From Bombus terrestris (taxonomy: Eukaryota; Arthropoda; Insecta; Hymenoptera; Apidae), in the NCBI RefSeq assembly GCF_910591885.1, contig NC_063276.1, positions 5,580,001 through 5,644,000 of the forward strand: a stretch of DNA of 64,000 nucleotides, in the 5' to 3' direction. Below, in pieces: positions 40,383 through 52,560 of this stretch. Every line of letters begins with the position of its first letter. Position 1 is the stretch's first letter. The notes beneath the pieces were generated by a model, which saw only the letters and a program-made list of their open reading frames with translations, ran no database searches and was not told where the DNA came from. A program made the position numbers and the translations under genes.

Positions 40383-41631
40383 GTGAAGAAAATTTTAGCG
40401 TTGCGTTTAGTGTCGAAACGTAGGCATTGAAACGAGGCAGGAAAGTCTTTTGACCCTTTGACAGCGTAATAAAATATAACGACGAGCTCTAAGTGGACGA
40501 TCTGACAAACGTTTATCTGATTTCCTGAGTTTCTATTATCAGAAACTATATATATTTTTTACGTTTATAGATTCATCGATAGGTATCTTTAAAATTACTC
40601 TGAAAGTAGTAACTGGCATCTCATACACGCCATCTCGTTTGTTAATTAAAACTTTCAAGATTTAATATTAAAAATTTCTTATTAATTGTAACGAGGAGTA
40701 CGTTACCTGAAGTTCGACTGCAACTTTTTAAAATATCGTGTATAGGTGATCGTGTCAGTGGAAGTTTCGAAGCAATAGATTCGGATCGACGAGCAAAAGG
40801 AGCGCAACCGCGGTGTTGTGTTCTGTGGTAGTTGCAGAGACTGTCAGTTCCACGGAGAAAGTTGACAGAGAAGGCTGGTGCCGCGGTAACGAGGATGCGG
40901 CATAATGAAAGTGGATCGATTTTCGGTCACTGGGTCGCCTTATGCTGGAATGGCAGTGCTCCGCAGCAATATTGTTCCCGGTTTGAAGCCTTTTGCGGTA
41001 GAAAACACGTTTACACTTGGGATGGCAGTTGTGTCCGTTAATGCGTTCAGCTTACCGCATAAGAGAAACGTTCTATAGCCTGTGGTGTATATACCGAAGC
41101 GTTAAGGACGTCTTCCTCCCACTATGAATAACTTACACTTTTAACCCTTGCCACACGAAACGCTATGCATATAGTTGTGTCGACGCGATCTTTTCTCTCT
41201 TGTTACAAATATGACGCTTATAAAGATAGAATTTTCTATTATAAAATGCTTCGTTCTCTTTTAAAGACATTTCATGTGGGACCATTTTTTAAGCAAACTT
41301 TACTCCAACTTCAGCTATAGTCTGCAAGTTATTAAATTCTATTTGTCGTAAAATGTATTTTCGATTTATCTCTGTATAAGGAATCGCGTGCTTTTAATTG
41401 TGTCGAAGTAAATAAGATGCGTTTCTTTTGATTCGTGTCAAATTCAATTACAAACTGAATAAAATACATTTTACATTGGTTTCAAATTCGATCAATGTAA
41501 TCATGATAGTCGAGTCTCATAACAAAGCTGAAAATGTTTTACTATGTAACACGTATGATACGAAGATAAAAGTTTTCTATGTTAATTTCGTTAACCAGAA
41601 ATATATTATTTCTGATGAAAGATGAGTATTG

Positions 41632-41915
41632 TTTTAGCGAATAGACCGCCACGCAACATGGGAAGACGTATCGTATTTTAGCGAATAGTTCGTTACGCAA
41701 CGGATACAAGTCATCGCGTAGCAAATAGGATGTCACCTGACGGAAGCAAATCGTATCTTAGCGAATAAGGTCATCGGTGAACAGAAGCGAATCATATCTT
41801 AGCAAATAGGTTGTTACATAGTTGGGGCTGGTCGCGTTTCTGGTGAAATAGGTCGTCAGCGAATTGAGACAAGTTGAATCTTCGGGAAAATATCCAATCT
41901 AACGGAAATAAGTCG
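41632..41915 (+). repeat. 40-44-bp minisatellite, 6-7 copies
   Basis: Units begin T-A-G-C-R-A-A-T-A-G and continue with a GTCGTTACGCAACGGAAGCA-like sequence and TCGTATC. Unit starts are at about 41635, 41679, 41719, 41759, 41800 and 41841, with a poorer copy near 41880. It lies about 75 bp before a second array with a different unit. Confidence 0.8.
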
Positions 41916-41989
41916 ATTCGCGATAACGAGTACTGTTTCTAGAACTAAAACACGAAAGTAGATGTAAGTTCGGCTGGAAAATCGAATTC

Positions 41990-42520
41990 CAAAAATTCAA
42001 ATAAATTGGAAGTAAGAATTTCCAAATAAGCTAAAGTCCCACTGAAGTTGTTTCAAACGGAAAGAAATAAAAAATATAAGCTAAAAAGAAGAATTTCCGA
42101 GTAACCCAATAAAATCCCAATAAAAATACTCCAAACAGATGAAAACCATAAATCTCCCAATTCTTGGCATCGACCATTCCAAAGATCTGCAAATAACCAA
42201 AAATTCAAGTAAATTTTAAATAAGGATTTCCGAGTAACCCAATAAAATCTTAATAAAAATACTCCAAACAGATGAAAACTATAAATCTCCCAATTCTTGG
42301 CATCAACCATTCCAAAGATCTGCAAATAACCAAAAATTCAAGTAAATTTTAAATAAGGATTTCCGAGTAACCCAATAAAATCTTAATAAAAATACTCCAA
42401 ACAGATGAAAACTATAAATCTCCCAATTCTTGGCATCAACGATTCCAAAGATCTCCAAATAATGAAAAATTCGAGTAAATTAGAAGTAAGAATCTCCGAA
42501 TGAAATGGCAATAAATTGGA
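41990..42520 (+). repeat. 133-bp tandem array, two nearly identical plus diverged edge copies
   Basis: The phrase G-T-A-A-C-C-C-A-A-T-A-A-A-A-T-C starts at 42101, 42234 and 42367, giving an exact 133-bp period. The central copies are identical or nearly so over more than 130 bp, for example 42178-42310 against 42311-42443. Edge copies at 41990-42066 and 42460-42520 are clearly diverged. This is the classical picture of recent unequal exchange in the centre of an array. A distantly similar TTTCCAAGT/CCAAATAAATTGG stretch occurs at about 44735-44890. Confidence 0.92.
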
Positions 42521-43611
42521 GGAAGGAAAGGTAGATATTTCAGAAACCTCAGTAAAATACCGAGTCCACCAAAAATAATCTTCGCCGTAACGCGTTTCAC
42601 GAACGAACCTCTACTACTTAACTCCAACATTCCGTTATCTATCGTTTCCCAATTCCACCACAAAACGGTCCAACAATCGCCGCAAACAACGGGTCCGTTT
42701 CACCGAGAACAGCGTCACGGTGGAAGGACTTAGCGTCGCGTTGCAGTCGGAATGGGAAACAGATACACATCGCGGAATATTCACGTTTCAAACTATCGTC
42801 GAGGGCTAAAGGGTCGGTCGCGGGGGATGAAACGATCGTGAATACAGCGGCGTTTGCAGGAGCTCACCTGCTTGAATTCGCCTGTGAGTTACAACGGTTA
42901 CAATGTTACAAACATATCGGGTGAACGAACTTGTACGTAAAACAATACAACAGCCGCCATACCGACGTTCAGCTGTTTCTGACTCGAAACGGAAGACGAT
43001 GGAAAGGCTTCGATAAAAGTCTGTCGCGTTTAACGGGACAAAGACTGTAAATTTCGTACGCCAGTAGCTCGCGATTGCAATTAGTCGAGCCATTCACGTG
43101 CTTCCAACTTTCTGTTTCTCGCTCTTGCCGAGGCAAATGATTCGCCGATGTCGCTGTCGCTTGCATTTTGTTTTCTACGCGAAATTCATGCGATTAGCGA
43201 GTTGTCTTTGGTGGAGATAATTTTATGGGTCGTGCTTAACACACGTTGCAAATGAAATTTGTATTTGGATGTGGAAATTGCAAGAGATGCGTTCGTGGGG
43301 TACATTAATATTCCTGGAACATCTCTATTTCCAATTTATTCGGGATAATATTATTTAAACGCCGTTTGGAAATGTCAAGAATTACTGCTTTCGGCGAAGA
43401 TTCGAAAGTTTCTGTTTCCTTCTTATCGCCATAATTCCATTTTGACTTATTTGGAAATCCTGGACCTTGATGACACCCTTGATAAAAATTTACGGAACAG
43501 GGAAATTCTTATCTCCAACTTATTTAAAACAACTGCGTTTTGTATTGTGTGAAAATCTCTTTTTCGTGTGTTTCGTAATTATTTTTATCGAGCGATCATT
43601 TGCTATTTTTC

Positions 43612-43628
43612 TTTTTTTTTTTTTTTTT
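43612..43628. repeat. Poly-T tract
   Basis: About 17 T in a row. No LINE sequence was recognised beside it. Confidence 0.85.
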
Positions 43629-46304
43629 GCTAACGAAAGGTTCACAAATTTCTTAGAACAATGATATAAATTACTCTTTTTCTCCATACTTTTCTAAAAG
43701 TTGTTACTGCAAATATCGAGGATAATTATCTACTTGGTCCTTAATTTAGTCTTTTCATCGCCTGTCGTCATAATGATTTGGTTCGCCTCAAAATCGAATG
43801 TCCCATAGCATATAGAGGTTTTCGGTAACATGATCGAAAAATGCGGTGAAACGCGTCGGGTTTAAGTTGATACTGAATTGACACGTTACGCGTGAATGGC
43901 CGTCGAAATCATTACGCTTCGACACAATTACGGTGCCAGATAACAGAACTGTCGGTCAGTCAGAATAGCCATTAATTGTCGATGCGCAAAAACGGAAATC
44001 GGATAATTGGATTTCTGCCGCGTATCGGCCCGATGATGCAGGTATCAGTGCTCAAATTATGAAACGATTAATAGACGTTCAAAGGATCATCGATCATTCA
44101 GACGCCTTATGAGATGTTCGTTGTATCTGTTTTATCATTTACTTTTTGCGTGTAAACTATCGTTTTGTCATTCTATGTCGTACTTTTTAACCTGTATTCC
44201 GTTTTATTTATTTTGGATTATTTTACGCTATATCATATTTGATTATTTGCTGTATGAATTTTTTAAACCGCATTTCTTCTCATTAAATAACCTGTGCATT
44301 TTTGTAGATGATTTTATTTATCCTATTAAAATTGAGATTTCTTCCTTTCCTGCATTTATTTTTAATACGTATAATTTCCTCTCTCGTGCTAAAACCGCGA
44401 ATTTCCTCTTTCATACATGACTTTAATTTTAATTTTTATATGCATATGTAAACGTTTCTAGGATCTAGTGAAATATGAATTATATTTCATGCGTATAGAA
44501 TGCGTTATTAATTACGATAATATTAATATTAAAACCGTAACCAAATTACGAACAGCCTATGAATTTAAAGTATTGACGTTAAATAAAAATAACATTTTGA
44601 ATAGGACTGGGGTCGCGAAGCATCATTAATCAAAGTAATTTCCCAGTTCTATGAACTTCCTCAAACACTAGTTAGTTTCATTGTTTCGGTACTTTAATAA
44701 TTGTCAGTTCTGATATTCAGAAATTAGAAAATAGAAGAATTTCCAAGCCCCTAGTAGAAGTAACAAAAATTCTTCAAATTTCCAAATAACGCACACTTCG
44801 TATAAAATCATTCCAAGTGAATTGCAAATTTCCAAGTCCCAAGATTTCCAAGTATCTGAAAATCCAAATAAATTGGCAACAAGAATATCGAAGATATCCT
44901 AAGGAAGTTAACGAATAACAAACGTTTTAGGAAAATAATAATTCTCCCCCCTCCCCCAAGAACTACTATGATCAAATATGAAAAAGTAGACGTATTTTCT
45001 TTTTTCTTTTTACTCGTATTTTTACCTGATATTCGCACGTTTATCGAAAACAATGTTATAGATATCCCTCGGTATCCACGTTACCGTTGGAAAGATAAAT
45101 CAAACGGCTTGGTATTTTTAGTTAAACAATCGCTTGTGTAAAATTCTGTGAACTATAAAATTTCATTCAGCCTTGTCGGTATATTTTTTTTCACGGATTT
45201 GTTCGCGAATCGACGAATGAATTTTTTTTTTTCAGTCGACTATTTCCCACGATTTTCTCTCCCGAACGAGGACACAATTTCTCTTCTTTTCTCCCTCTCT
45301 CCCTCCCTTTCTCTTTGGTTTCGCTTTAAAATGTATAAAGCGGTCACCTGGATACGGATCGAGTCACGTTCGCTTTGAGCGGGGTTCAGAAGGGTCCCGT
45401 TAATCCGAATTCACCGTTTAACGCGAATCTATCCGCGTCGCGGCGGAATGTTACCGGAACGTGACCGGGATGCGCTTTTTAATGCGGCCACACGTGAATT
45501 TGCTCGAAAAACAATGGGGAACTCGCGATTAAACAGAATATCCGGATGAATCCCGATCGTCCTTGTAATTCATTTAACGTCGAGTGTCGCAATCCGATCG
45601 GATACTCGCAAACCAGAAATATCGTGTCGTTAATTAAAATACTTCACACAAAAGAAAAATAAAGAAAATGCAAGTATTATGTTAAAACGTAGGAGCTGTT
45701 TAATCAATCCATTATGGTCCGACTAAAATAATATACGATCGCATGAATTTTATGTTAGAATAATTAGTTACGCAACGTGAAAATATTTCTGCTGAAACTG
45801 AAATTGGGACGAGTTATTCTAAAGCTAACGACTGATAATGTTAGGTCGATACGTATGAGATCTCGTTTCCACGAAGTTCCAGTTTAACGAACCAATATTA
45901 TTTGTCATATTTTTCATCGTTATACATCTGTCATACAGGCACCGATAAACGCGGGAATATCAGACAAAAATATGTGTACCTTTAGTATTTCTCCTACCAA
46001 CTTCTGTAAGCTTAGGCAAGATTTTGTAAAAACAAAAGAAAAGAAAAATGGCAAAAATGAAGAAGGAAATAAAATAACGAGCAGTCATCTTCCGAGGAAG
46101 AGATCTGTTTCCGTAGAAGGATCTGCAGGAGGAAAGCTCACCGGTGGTTATCTTTAATTAGTGAGAAACAACTCGTCCACATCCCTTTTTTACGTAGTCA
46201 GAAAAAGGGATGTTGCCGCGAAGCTATCCACAAACTCTTTACAAAGAAACATCAAGCAAGTCTGTATTTGCAGTCGTCTCTTTCACAAAGTATCCTTAAT
46301 TAAT

Positions 46305-46319
46305 AAAAAAAAAAAAAAA
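46305..46319. repeat. Poly-A tract
   Basis: Fifteen A in a row after TTAATTAAT. No retroelement was recognised next to it. Confidence 0.85.
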
Positions 46320-46616
46320 CGGAGAAGCTCGGTTTCTCTATGCGGGGAAACTTTCATCGCGGAATGCGAGTTCGTTTACTGTCTTTCAGTGAACTACGAT
46401 TCTCGCCTGTGGTAACCAGAATTCATTTTTAAAGGAACGATCGATGTAGATCGGCGGGCAATTGGTTTCAGTTGTTCGACTTAAGCGAAGTTTCATTGTC
46501 TGAGAATCAAAGGACGATTATTAATAGAATCTTTGCCAGGGACGTTCGAACGAAGATTCCGTGGAATTTCACTATTGAGAAATTTTTCAGAATCAATAAT
46601 TTCAAGCCTGCATTAA

Positions 46617-46694
46617 CCCCTTAACCTACAGCTACGGGCATAGCCCGTAGTAGACCAAACGTAAATTCTCGAACGTAAATCGTAGGTTAAGGGG
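46617..46694. mobile_element. 78-bp double-hairpin MITE between TTAA sites (piggyBac-type)
   Basis: TTAA at 46613-46616 and at 46695-46698 flank exact inverted ends: C-C-C-C-T-T-A-A-C-C-T-A-C on the left (46617-46629) and its reverse complement at 46682-46694. Inside lies a second perfect stem, CTACGGGC at 46632-46639 and GCCCGTAG at 46643-46650 with a 3-base loop, and then a short direct repeat (A-A-C-G-T-A-A-A-T). Such a small unit with TTAA duplications is best explained as a non-autonomous piggyBac-type element. An alternative is a host stem-loop or insulator-like site. No coding capacity. Confidence 0.7.
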
Positions 46695-47599
46695 TTAACA
46701 TTATGTCTTTATCTTCAAATAAAATGCAACTTCTTTAATCTCATACAATGTTTCGAGCAATGTTTGTTTTCCAATATCGATGACCACATGACGCACCTGC
46801 TGCATCGCCGGTTAGATTAGATAGACACGGCGCATATTTAATTTAGATTAGCCAAGTTAGCGCTACCTACTTAAAACTAAAACTCAAAACGATGAATTTC
46901 AGATTATTAATGAGATTAACGTTAAACTCTACCGACGACGAGATAGAAGTTTCATTCTGTATATCCATTTATTTTCACACCATGCTACTATAATTATAGT
47001 AGTTTGCACATATAATCGCGTTTGGGGCTATTCTTATCTATTATTTATGTATACGACTATCAATCAGCTGGTCGTTTCTCTTAATATCTTACCTACGCAG
47101 AACTGTGAACATCAACATTGCTGTCTGTCTCCCTAGAAATTCTACTCTCTTTAAATCTGAAACCCATTGAACTTACTATGACAAATACGATCGTCTTGAC
47201 CGCTGATTTATGATTGCCAATTCTAATACCATCGACTACTTTTGTGCATCTTTAGATCCACTCAAATTATCAGCTTAATCGCCAATTCTATATTCCAACT
47301 TATTATTTTCTTTTCCTTCCTTTTCGTTTATCTATACCATTTTGCCTATCTAACATTTTGCCAATTTCGTCTTTCACGGTATTCTAAGATACGTAAGCGC
47401 GCGTACAATGAGATTCTCTTTCCCGTTAATTACAAACAAATATCACAATTATTAGAATACAAACTGTGTTTAAAGATATACGTGTAATATCAGAACATCT
47501 AATTTAAATTCAGAGTTTCACAAGCTTAGGTAACTTGACTAATCTACACGAAACTTCTCCATTATGAACCGACCTACTTTCCTCTCGCTCGACATGTTC

Positions 47600-47990
47600 T
47601 TTGCTCTTCTTTAGGAAAAGTTTTACGCGAAGGACAGACTGACAGTGCGCGTATTTCACGGCGTCGCCCTGCGGAAAGTCTTCGACGCTTTCGGTCGGCA
47701 TTCTTAATTAAAAAGTCGACGGTTGGACGCGGCGCTGTTATTAAAGTTAAAGCGATTCGCGTCGCCAGACCTGTTCACATTTGGCCCTTCCAAGTGCCAA
47801 CGTCGTCGCGTCTTTCTCACGGAATTTCTTGTAACGCTGCCCTCCGCGACATTTTACATTTTAATACTCTTACTGCAGAAACGATTCGTCGTCGGCGACG
47901 CGACGCCGTCTCAGAAAGTAGAATTCGTGGCGTGAGACGGTCCTCGAACCCGTTGGCCAGGTAGCTACAGGAGTTAGGTTGCTCGGCTTG
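47600..47990. promoter_or_regulatory. GC/CpG-rich unique block, candidate regulatory element
   Basis: Richer in CpG than its surroundings, not repetitive, and ends next to a TTAATTAA core. A + frame (47723-47935) and a minus frame (47510-47701) are open, but neither has a domain or plausible splice context. Candidate only, from composition. Confidence 0.25.
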
Positions 47991-48139
47991 GATTAATTAA
48001 CATTCGCTCGCAAGCTTTTCGTCTACCGCGAAAAGAAATTAAGATTTTGGACGGCTACTTGCACTTATTTTATACGAACATACCAAAGAAGTCTGTGCAA
48101 CTTACGCTGCGTGAATTACTTCTACAGTCACTTTTCAGT

Positions 48140-48660
48140 ACTTGCAATTTTAGGAGGAAATGAAGATCTTTTTAATTTTCAAGAGTTCTTCACGTCGGTG
48201 TTCAGTTTCTCTAGTTGTTGATGAATGGTTGGTTGGCAATTTTAGAAAGTTCCAAATTCGTTCAATTTTAATTCTATTTTCGTCCCGTGCTAATAATTAA
48301 TTATCGTAATTGTTTCTGGCTAGTTGTATTTTTGAAGGGGAAAGAAGGTTTTCTTGATTTTTGGCTTTTTTTCTATTCCGTATTTGTGATTAATTTGTCT
48401 AATTGTTTTCGGGTAGCTGTAATTTTGAAGCAACAGAAAATTCTTTCCTTTTCATCGTTTTTCCGCATTGCGCGTTTTTCATCAGTTTTCCTAATTGCTT
48501 TTGAGTAGTTACATATTTGAAAGAAAGGGAGAAGGTTTTTCGATTTTCAACTCTTTCTATAACTCACATTTGTATAATTAATTTCTCTAATTGTTTCCTG
48601 CGTAATGAGTCGCAATTTAGAGGCACAAGGCGATTCTTTAACTTCCAACTGTTACACAAT
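48140..48660 (+). repeat. About 93-bp minisatellite, 5 diverged copies
   Basis: The phrase C-T-A-A-T-T-G-T-T-T-T, followed by a GTAGTTGTA-like word and T-T-T-G-A-A-G, recurs at about 48212, 48307, 48400, 48492 and 48598, with spacings of 95, 93, 92 and 106 bp. The copies are 65-75% alike by eye. The 73-aa open frame at 48287-48508 is a by-product, because 93 is divisible by three. Confidence 0.75.
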
Positions 48661-51439
48661 TTCTTTCCTTGCTGACGTACACGGTGCTGTTGATGATCAA
48701 AAACCTTGATAAAAAAGTTAACAATATACAGTACGTCACTGACCGTCAGAGACTACAAAAGCAATTCCAAGACGAACTGGAAAACGCATCGGATGCCCAT
48801 CCTCGCTTTCTTTTCTACCGGACGAGAAAAATTACCGTGCAGTCCTCTTAAAATTTTCCACTCGGCCCGGCCGCCATCGTTGTTCCCGCGCGAAGAAAAA
48901 GGTCCGCAGCGTCGGATAAAAGCTGCTGAAGAGAGCGGGCGCAGATACGGCAACAGCCTGGTCGGTTAACAATCGAGGGAACCCAGCCAAGGGGCGGAAG
49001 CGAAATAGTTTCCCGTACAAAAGCAATTCCCTGCCAGGCCAAAGAAGCGGCCGTTAAAAAAAAAGATCACTCGGCTTTCCATCCTTCCCCTTTCTCTCCG
49101 CCCCATAATTCGTTTTAAACAAACTTATAAAAGACAAAGGAATTCAGGTTGGATTGTTCTCTGATTGATTTTGCTGGCATTCCATGGCGTAACATGCTCT
49201 AGAAACAGTCGCAAACAGCATTTGGGTTGGATAATTCAGCGAATTCCAACGCGGATGTGTTCACGGTAGACATTAGGCTGATTGTGAGCAAAAGAAAGCT
49301 AATTTATTCGCCATTGCTCGTAAAGGAAGCCCATCCGGTCCTCGGTTGAGCAGAAGCTTCCTGTCAGTCTGCGTAAGAACAGATCGTTAAAAAGCGATCT
49401 CGGAGTTTATTACGAAGAGATTCGATGGAATCGCGGAGATTGTCTCCGTGAATGTTAGGATAAGTTTGATGGAAAGGGAGTTTTTGTGCTTCTGGTCGAG
49501 GATTTTTGTGTGTCCTTAAAGTTAGATTTGGCTAAGATGGGAATTGAAGTGTGTCGAATGGAATGTCGGGGAAATTATGTGGAAGTTTGGATTTCAAATG
49601 GAAGTTGAGATTTTTACGCGCTTGCAGGGAATTCGAAGGTGCAAGCTTTCCAGAGAAAACGGGCAATTATTTGCCAGCGATTAATCGCTGATTTTCTATA
49701 ACTGTTTATCGTATCTCTGCTTTCTATGTATTAAATTTCTGTCGTTTATTTATTTATTATATCTCTCAATTTTTATAACTAAATCAATACAATAATACAA
49801 ATTATACTAATACGAAATTAAAAACGAAATGCTTCGAAGATTTTCAGGATATCATTTCTTTGGGTAACAGGTCTTAAAACAGAGATTCCGAGCGCGATAG
49901 TGATCGCATAGTTTGTATCTAAATCGTGAACTCGACACGAGTTTCGATTTCCCCGAGATAATTGCAGATAATTGCGTTTCGCAAAATTCCAACTGCTGCC
50001 GCCGCTCGGAAATTATTCGCCGCTTCAAATCGTTAGCCCAGAAATCGTATAATAATTCGCGGCGCAGCGCTTCACTGCCGGAATCGCGCTTCCGTTGCTG
50101 CCGTGTTTCCGGATCACAATTCCAGAGAAAGAGACAGAGCGTGTACGTTGTCGATCCTCGGTCAATGTATTCCATGTACACGTTACAGAGTCTCGTCGCG
50201 ATTGTTAATAAGATGGAAATTCGCGAGTTCCGAAAAATCTCGATATATCGATCTCTTTTAACGTCAACACGATGAAGATTTTCCACGGATCTTTTTCTGG
50301 AATTGGTTTTCAGATGACCTAATATTTGTTCAAATATCTCGAATTGTTAAAACGGAGGGAATCGAAATTTCAACGTGTAATTCGTATTATTCTTGTCGCG
50401 TTATCTAAACTTTATCTGTTCTCAATAAAATACAGGAAATATTCGATTTAATAACACGATCTGCTGTTTATATTTTATTTAAGATCGTTTAATTTAATTG
50501 TTTCGTTTATTAATTAAATACAAAATGACGCGATGTTCTGCTGGAATTTTATTTTCGACACGTACAGAGACACGCTTGCTGCATTCCACGGTATAATTAG
50601 CGTCTCGTTGTTAAAGCGTCGAAGATAGCTTTCGTGAATCCAGAAGTTGCCTACGAGATTTGAAAGGGCATCCGCCTGGAACTTCAGTACGTGTCTTTGT
50701 AAGTTGAACTATCGGAAAGGCGTCAGTGACACGTGTTTGGAGGATCAAAACGTGTCCTCGCAAGTTAAAGCCAAGTTGAAAGGGTCTGTCTTTGAGTGTC
50801 TTGCAACCGAATTACGCAAAATGTTGCATAAAGGAACTGAGAAGCTAAACACGCTTGACAAAGGACACTGGTAAAACAACTGAATACGGAAAACATTAAT
50901 ATCAAGAATACTTGCATTGCTTTGGTAATTACAAAGACAGAAAATTTGATACCAGTCATTTCCACTAGTTTGGTAATTCTAGCGTTAATTATAGTAGAGT
51001 CGTCCATCCGAATAGGTCGAGAAACAAGGCAGTTCGGATAACCGAACAGTTCTGATAATAGAGGTTTGCTATCCAGTTCAGCTCTTCTTTTTATTTCGAA
51101 CGTTAGGATTTAAGTGTTACGATTTCCTTCTCTCACACGTAGAATTTATTTCGAATACAAAAGACGATTATGCGTGTTAATATCTTCATTAGAAGAATAG
51201 AATATATTTATACGTATTATAAAATTAATTTTAATCATAGTTCGGATGAGAAAAGTCTGCAAAGTTGCCAGGCCAAATGCGAGTTTCTACAAAATTTTGT
51301 AGTTTAACCAACTAAAATTGTCGTTTGTTCAACCCCACCTCGCTGGAAAAAAGTTATCACCGAACGAAAAATTTTAAAAAATTCGACATCAGGACCATCC
51401 GAAGTTTTTCATTGATTTTTAAATGGAATAAAATTCTGG

Positions 51440-51700
51440 ATGGACGGACGTGGATAAATCATGCACAATCATATCCCAGCTAAAAATCAACAAAAAAGTT
51501 CATAGGGCACAGATGTCCAATGTTTAATCATTTTCATTTGGTGATAACTTTTTTTTTTTGAGAGATGATCAAACAAGAACTCTGGGTGGACAAAACGTGG
51601 ATAGTCGTATGCCAGTTACAAATCAATGAAAAAGTTCATGGGGCGGAAATGTCAAATCTTTTCAAATTTTCATATGCTGACAACCTTTTTTTGCAGAGTG
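51440..51700 (+). repeat. Tandem duplication, about 136-bp period
   Basis: A stretch with G-T-G-G-A-T-A, A-T-C-C-C-A-G-C-T-A-A-A-A-A-T-C-A-A and AAAAAAGTTCAT at 51440-51530 recurs at 51590-51690 (AGTTCAT at 51497 and 51633), followed in both by a diverged T-T-T-T-C-A-T word and T-G-A-Y-A-A-C then poly-T. Weak similarity also extends upstream to about 51340. Confidence 0.7.
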
Positions 51701-51999
51701 GACAAACGAATATTCCAGTTGGATAGATACGGACAAACGAATACTCTTTGCTTTCTGTAAAAAATGTCCACTTGGCTGTGTCAACTTCACAGTGCTGAAT
51801 AATAGAGGCTTGCTCGTATAAACGACGTTTTATTCCTTGTATTCCGAAAAATACGAATCTGCATAAAAATCCGTCGTCCGCCGATCAGAAAATCCCTTCA
51901 TACACAACCTCCGTTCCTTTCAATACAACCCCTGACATAGTCTCGAAATACTCCTTGCAATACTCTCTCCCTATTTGCTTCTCCCAAAGAAAGAGTATT

Positions 52000-52560
52000 T
52001 TACCCAGTGAGAAAAAGAACAGACAGGGTAGCGTGTTCCGGTCGGATGAAAGAGGATGACCCGCGGCGCGTAAATAGCACGCGTTCGAAGAGCAAAGAAA
52101 AAAAAGAAGACGATTGGCTTACTAGATATATAGCTATTTCGCGAGGCTGTAGGCGAGCCTGTTGGAAGGTAAATTCTCGTTCGACCCTGCGAGAGCCCGC
52201 GAGGGGAACCGGAAGAGGAAAAGTCGCGGAACGGGTGGTGGGACGAGGGTGCACGAGAGGAGATACACGAGGACGAGAATGGGCGATGGTAGTAGCAGGT
52301 CTGCAAACACAAAAGAAAAGGGACGAAAAAGAAGGACGAGGAGGGGAGGGGAGAGTGGAGCACAAAGACACGACACTGCGTTGCGCAGCTAGCTGGACGT
52401 GACGAGGGAGAGAAATATCCCGAGGGTGAAATTCATGGTAGAACACAAAGGGAGGAAGTGAATGAGATAGAAAGAGAGAGAGCGAGAGAGAGGCAGAGGG
52501 GAAGAGGTAGATGAGAAAAGAAGGGTCGAAGGTGGGTCGGATGTCGCGGAGGTAACAAGA
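52000..52560. promoter_or_regulatory. GC-rich polypurine block with GA repeats
   Basis: From about 52040 to 52550 the + strand is dominated by G and A (runs such as G-A-G-G-A-G-G-G-G-A-G-G-G-G-A-G), ending in a GAGAGAGAGCGAGAGAGAGG stretch near 52471-52490. The strand asymmetry keeps four frames open on both strands (for example 52000-52446 minus, Ser/Phe/Leu-rich), which is a composition effect. GA repeats are binding sites for GAGA-type factors in insects, so a promoter or boundary role is possible but unproven. Confidence 0.35.

Noticed and set aside
41138..41160. TTAACCCTTGCCACACG, resembling a piggyBac-type MITE end; a similar TTAACCCCTTAAG near 25490
   Set aside because: No matching inverted end with TTAA was found within several hundred bases of either.
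41632..42520. Regular repeats that could be mistaken for a CRISPR array
   Set aside because: The units are contiguous minisatellites without unique spacers, and the window is a eukaryotic genome.
44109..44420. 103-codon Phe/Tyr-rich + frame that looks like membrane helices
   Set aside because: AT-rich DNA translates to Phe, Tyr, Leu and Ile in any frame; there is no conserved motif.
52000..52446. 148-codon and 131-codon frames on opposite strands
   Set aside because: Both arise from the polypurine/polypyrimidine asymmetry; the translations are low-complexity Ser/Phe/Leu/Pro or Arg/Glu/Gly.
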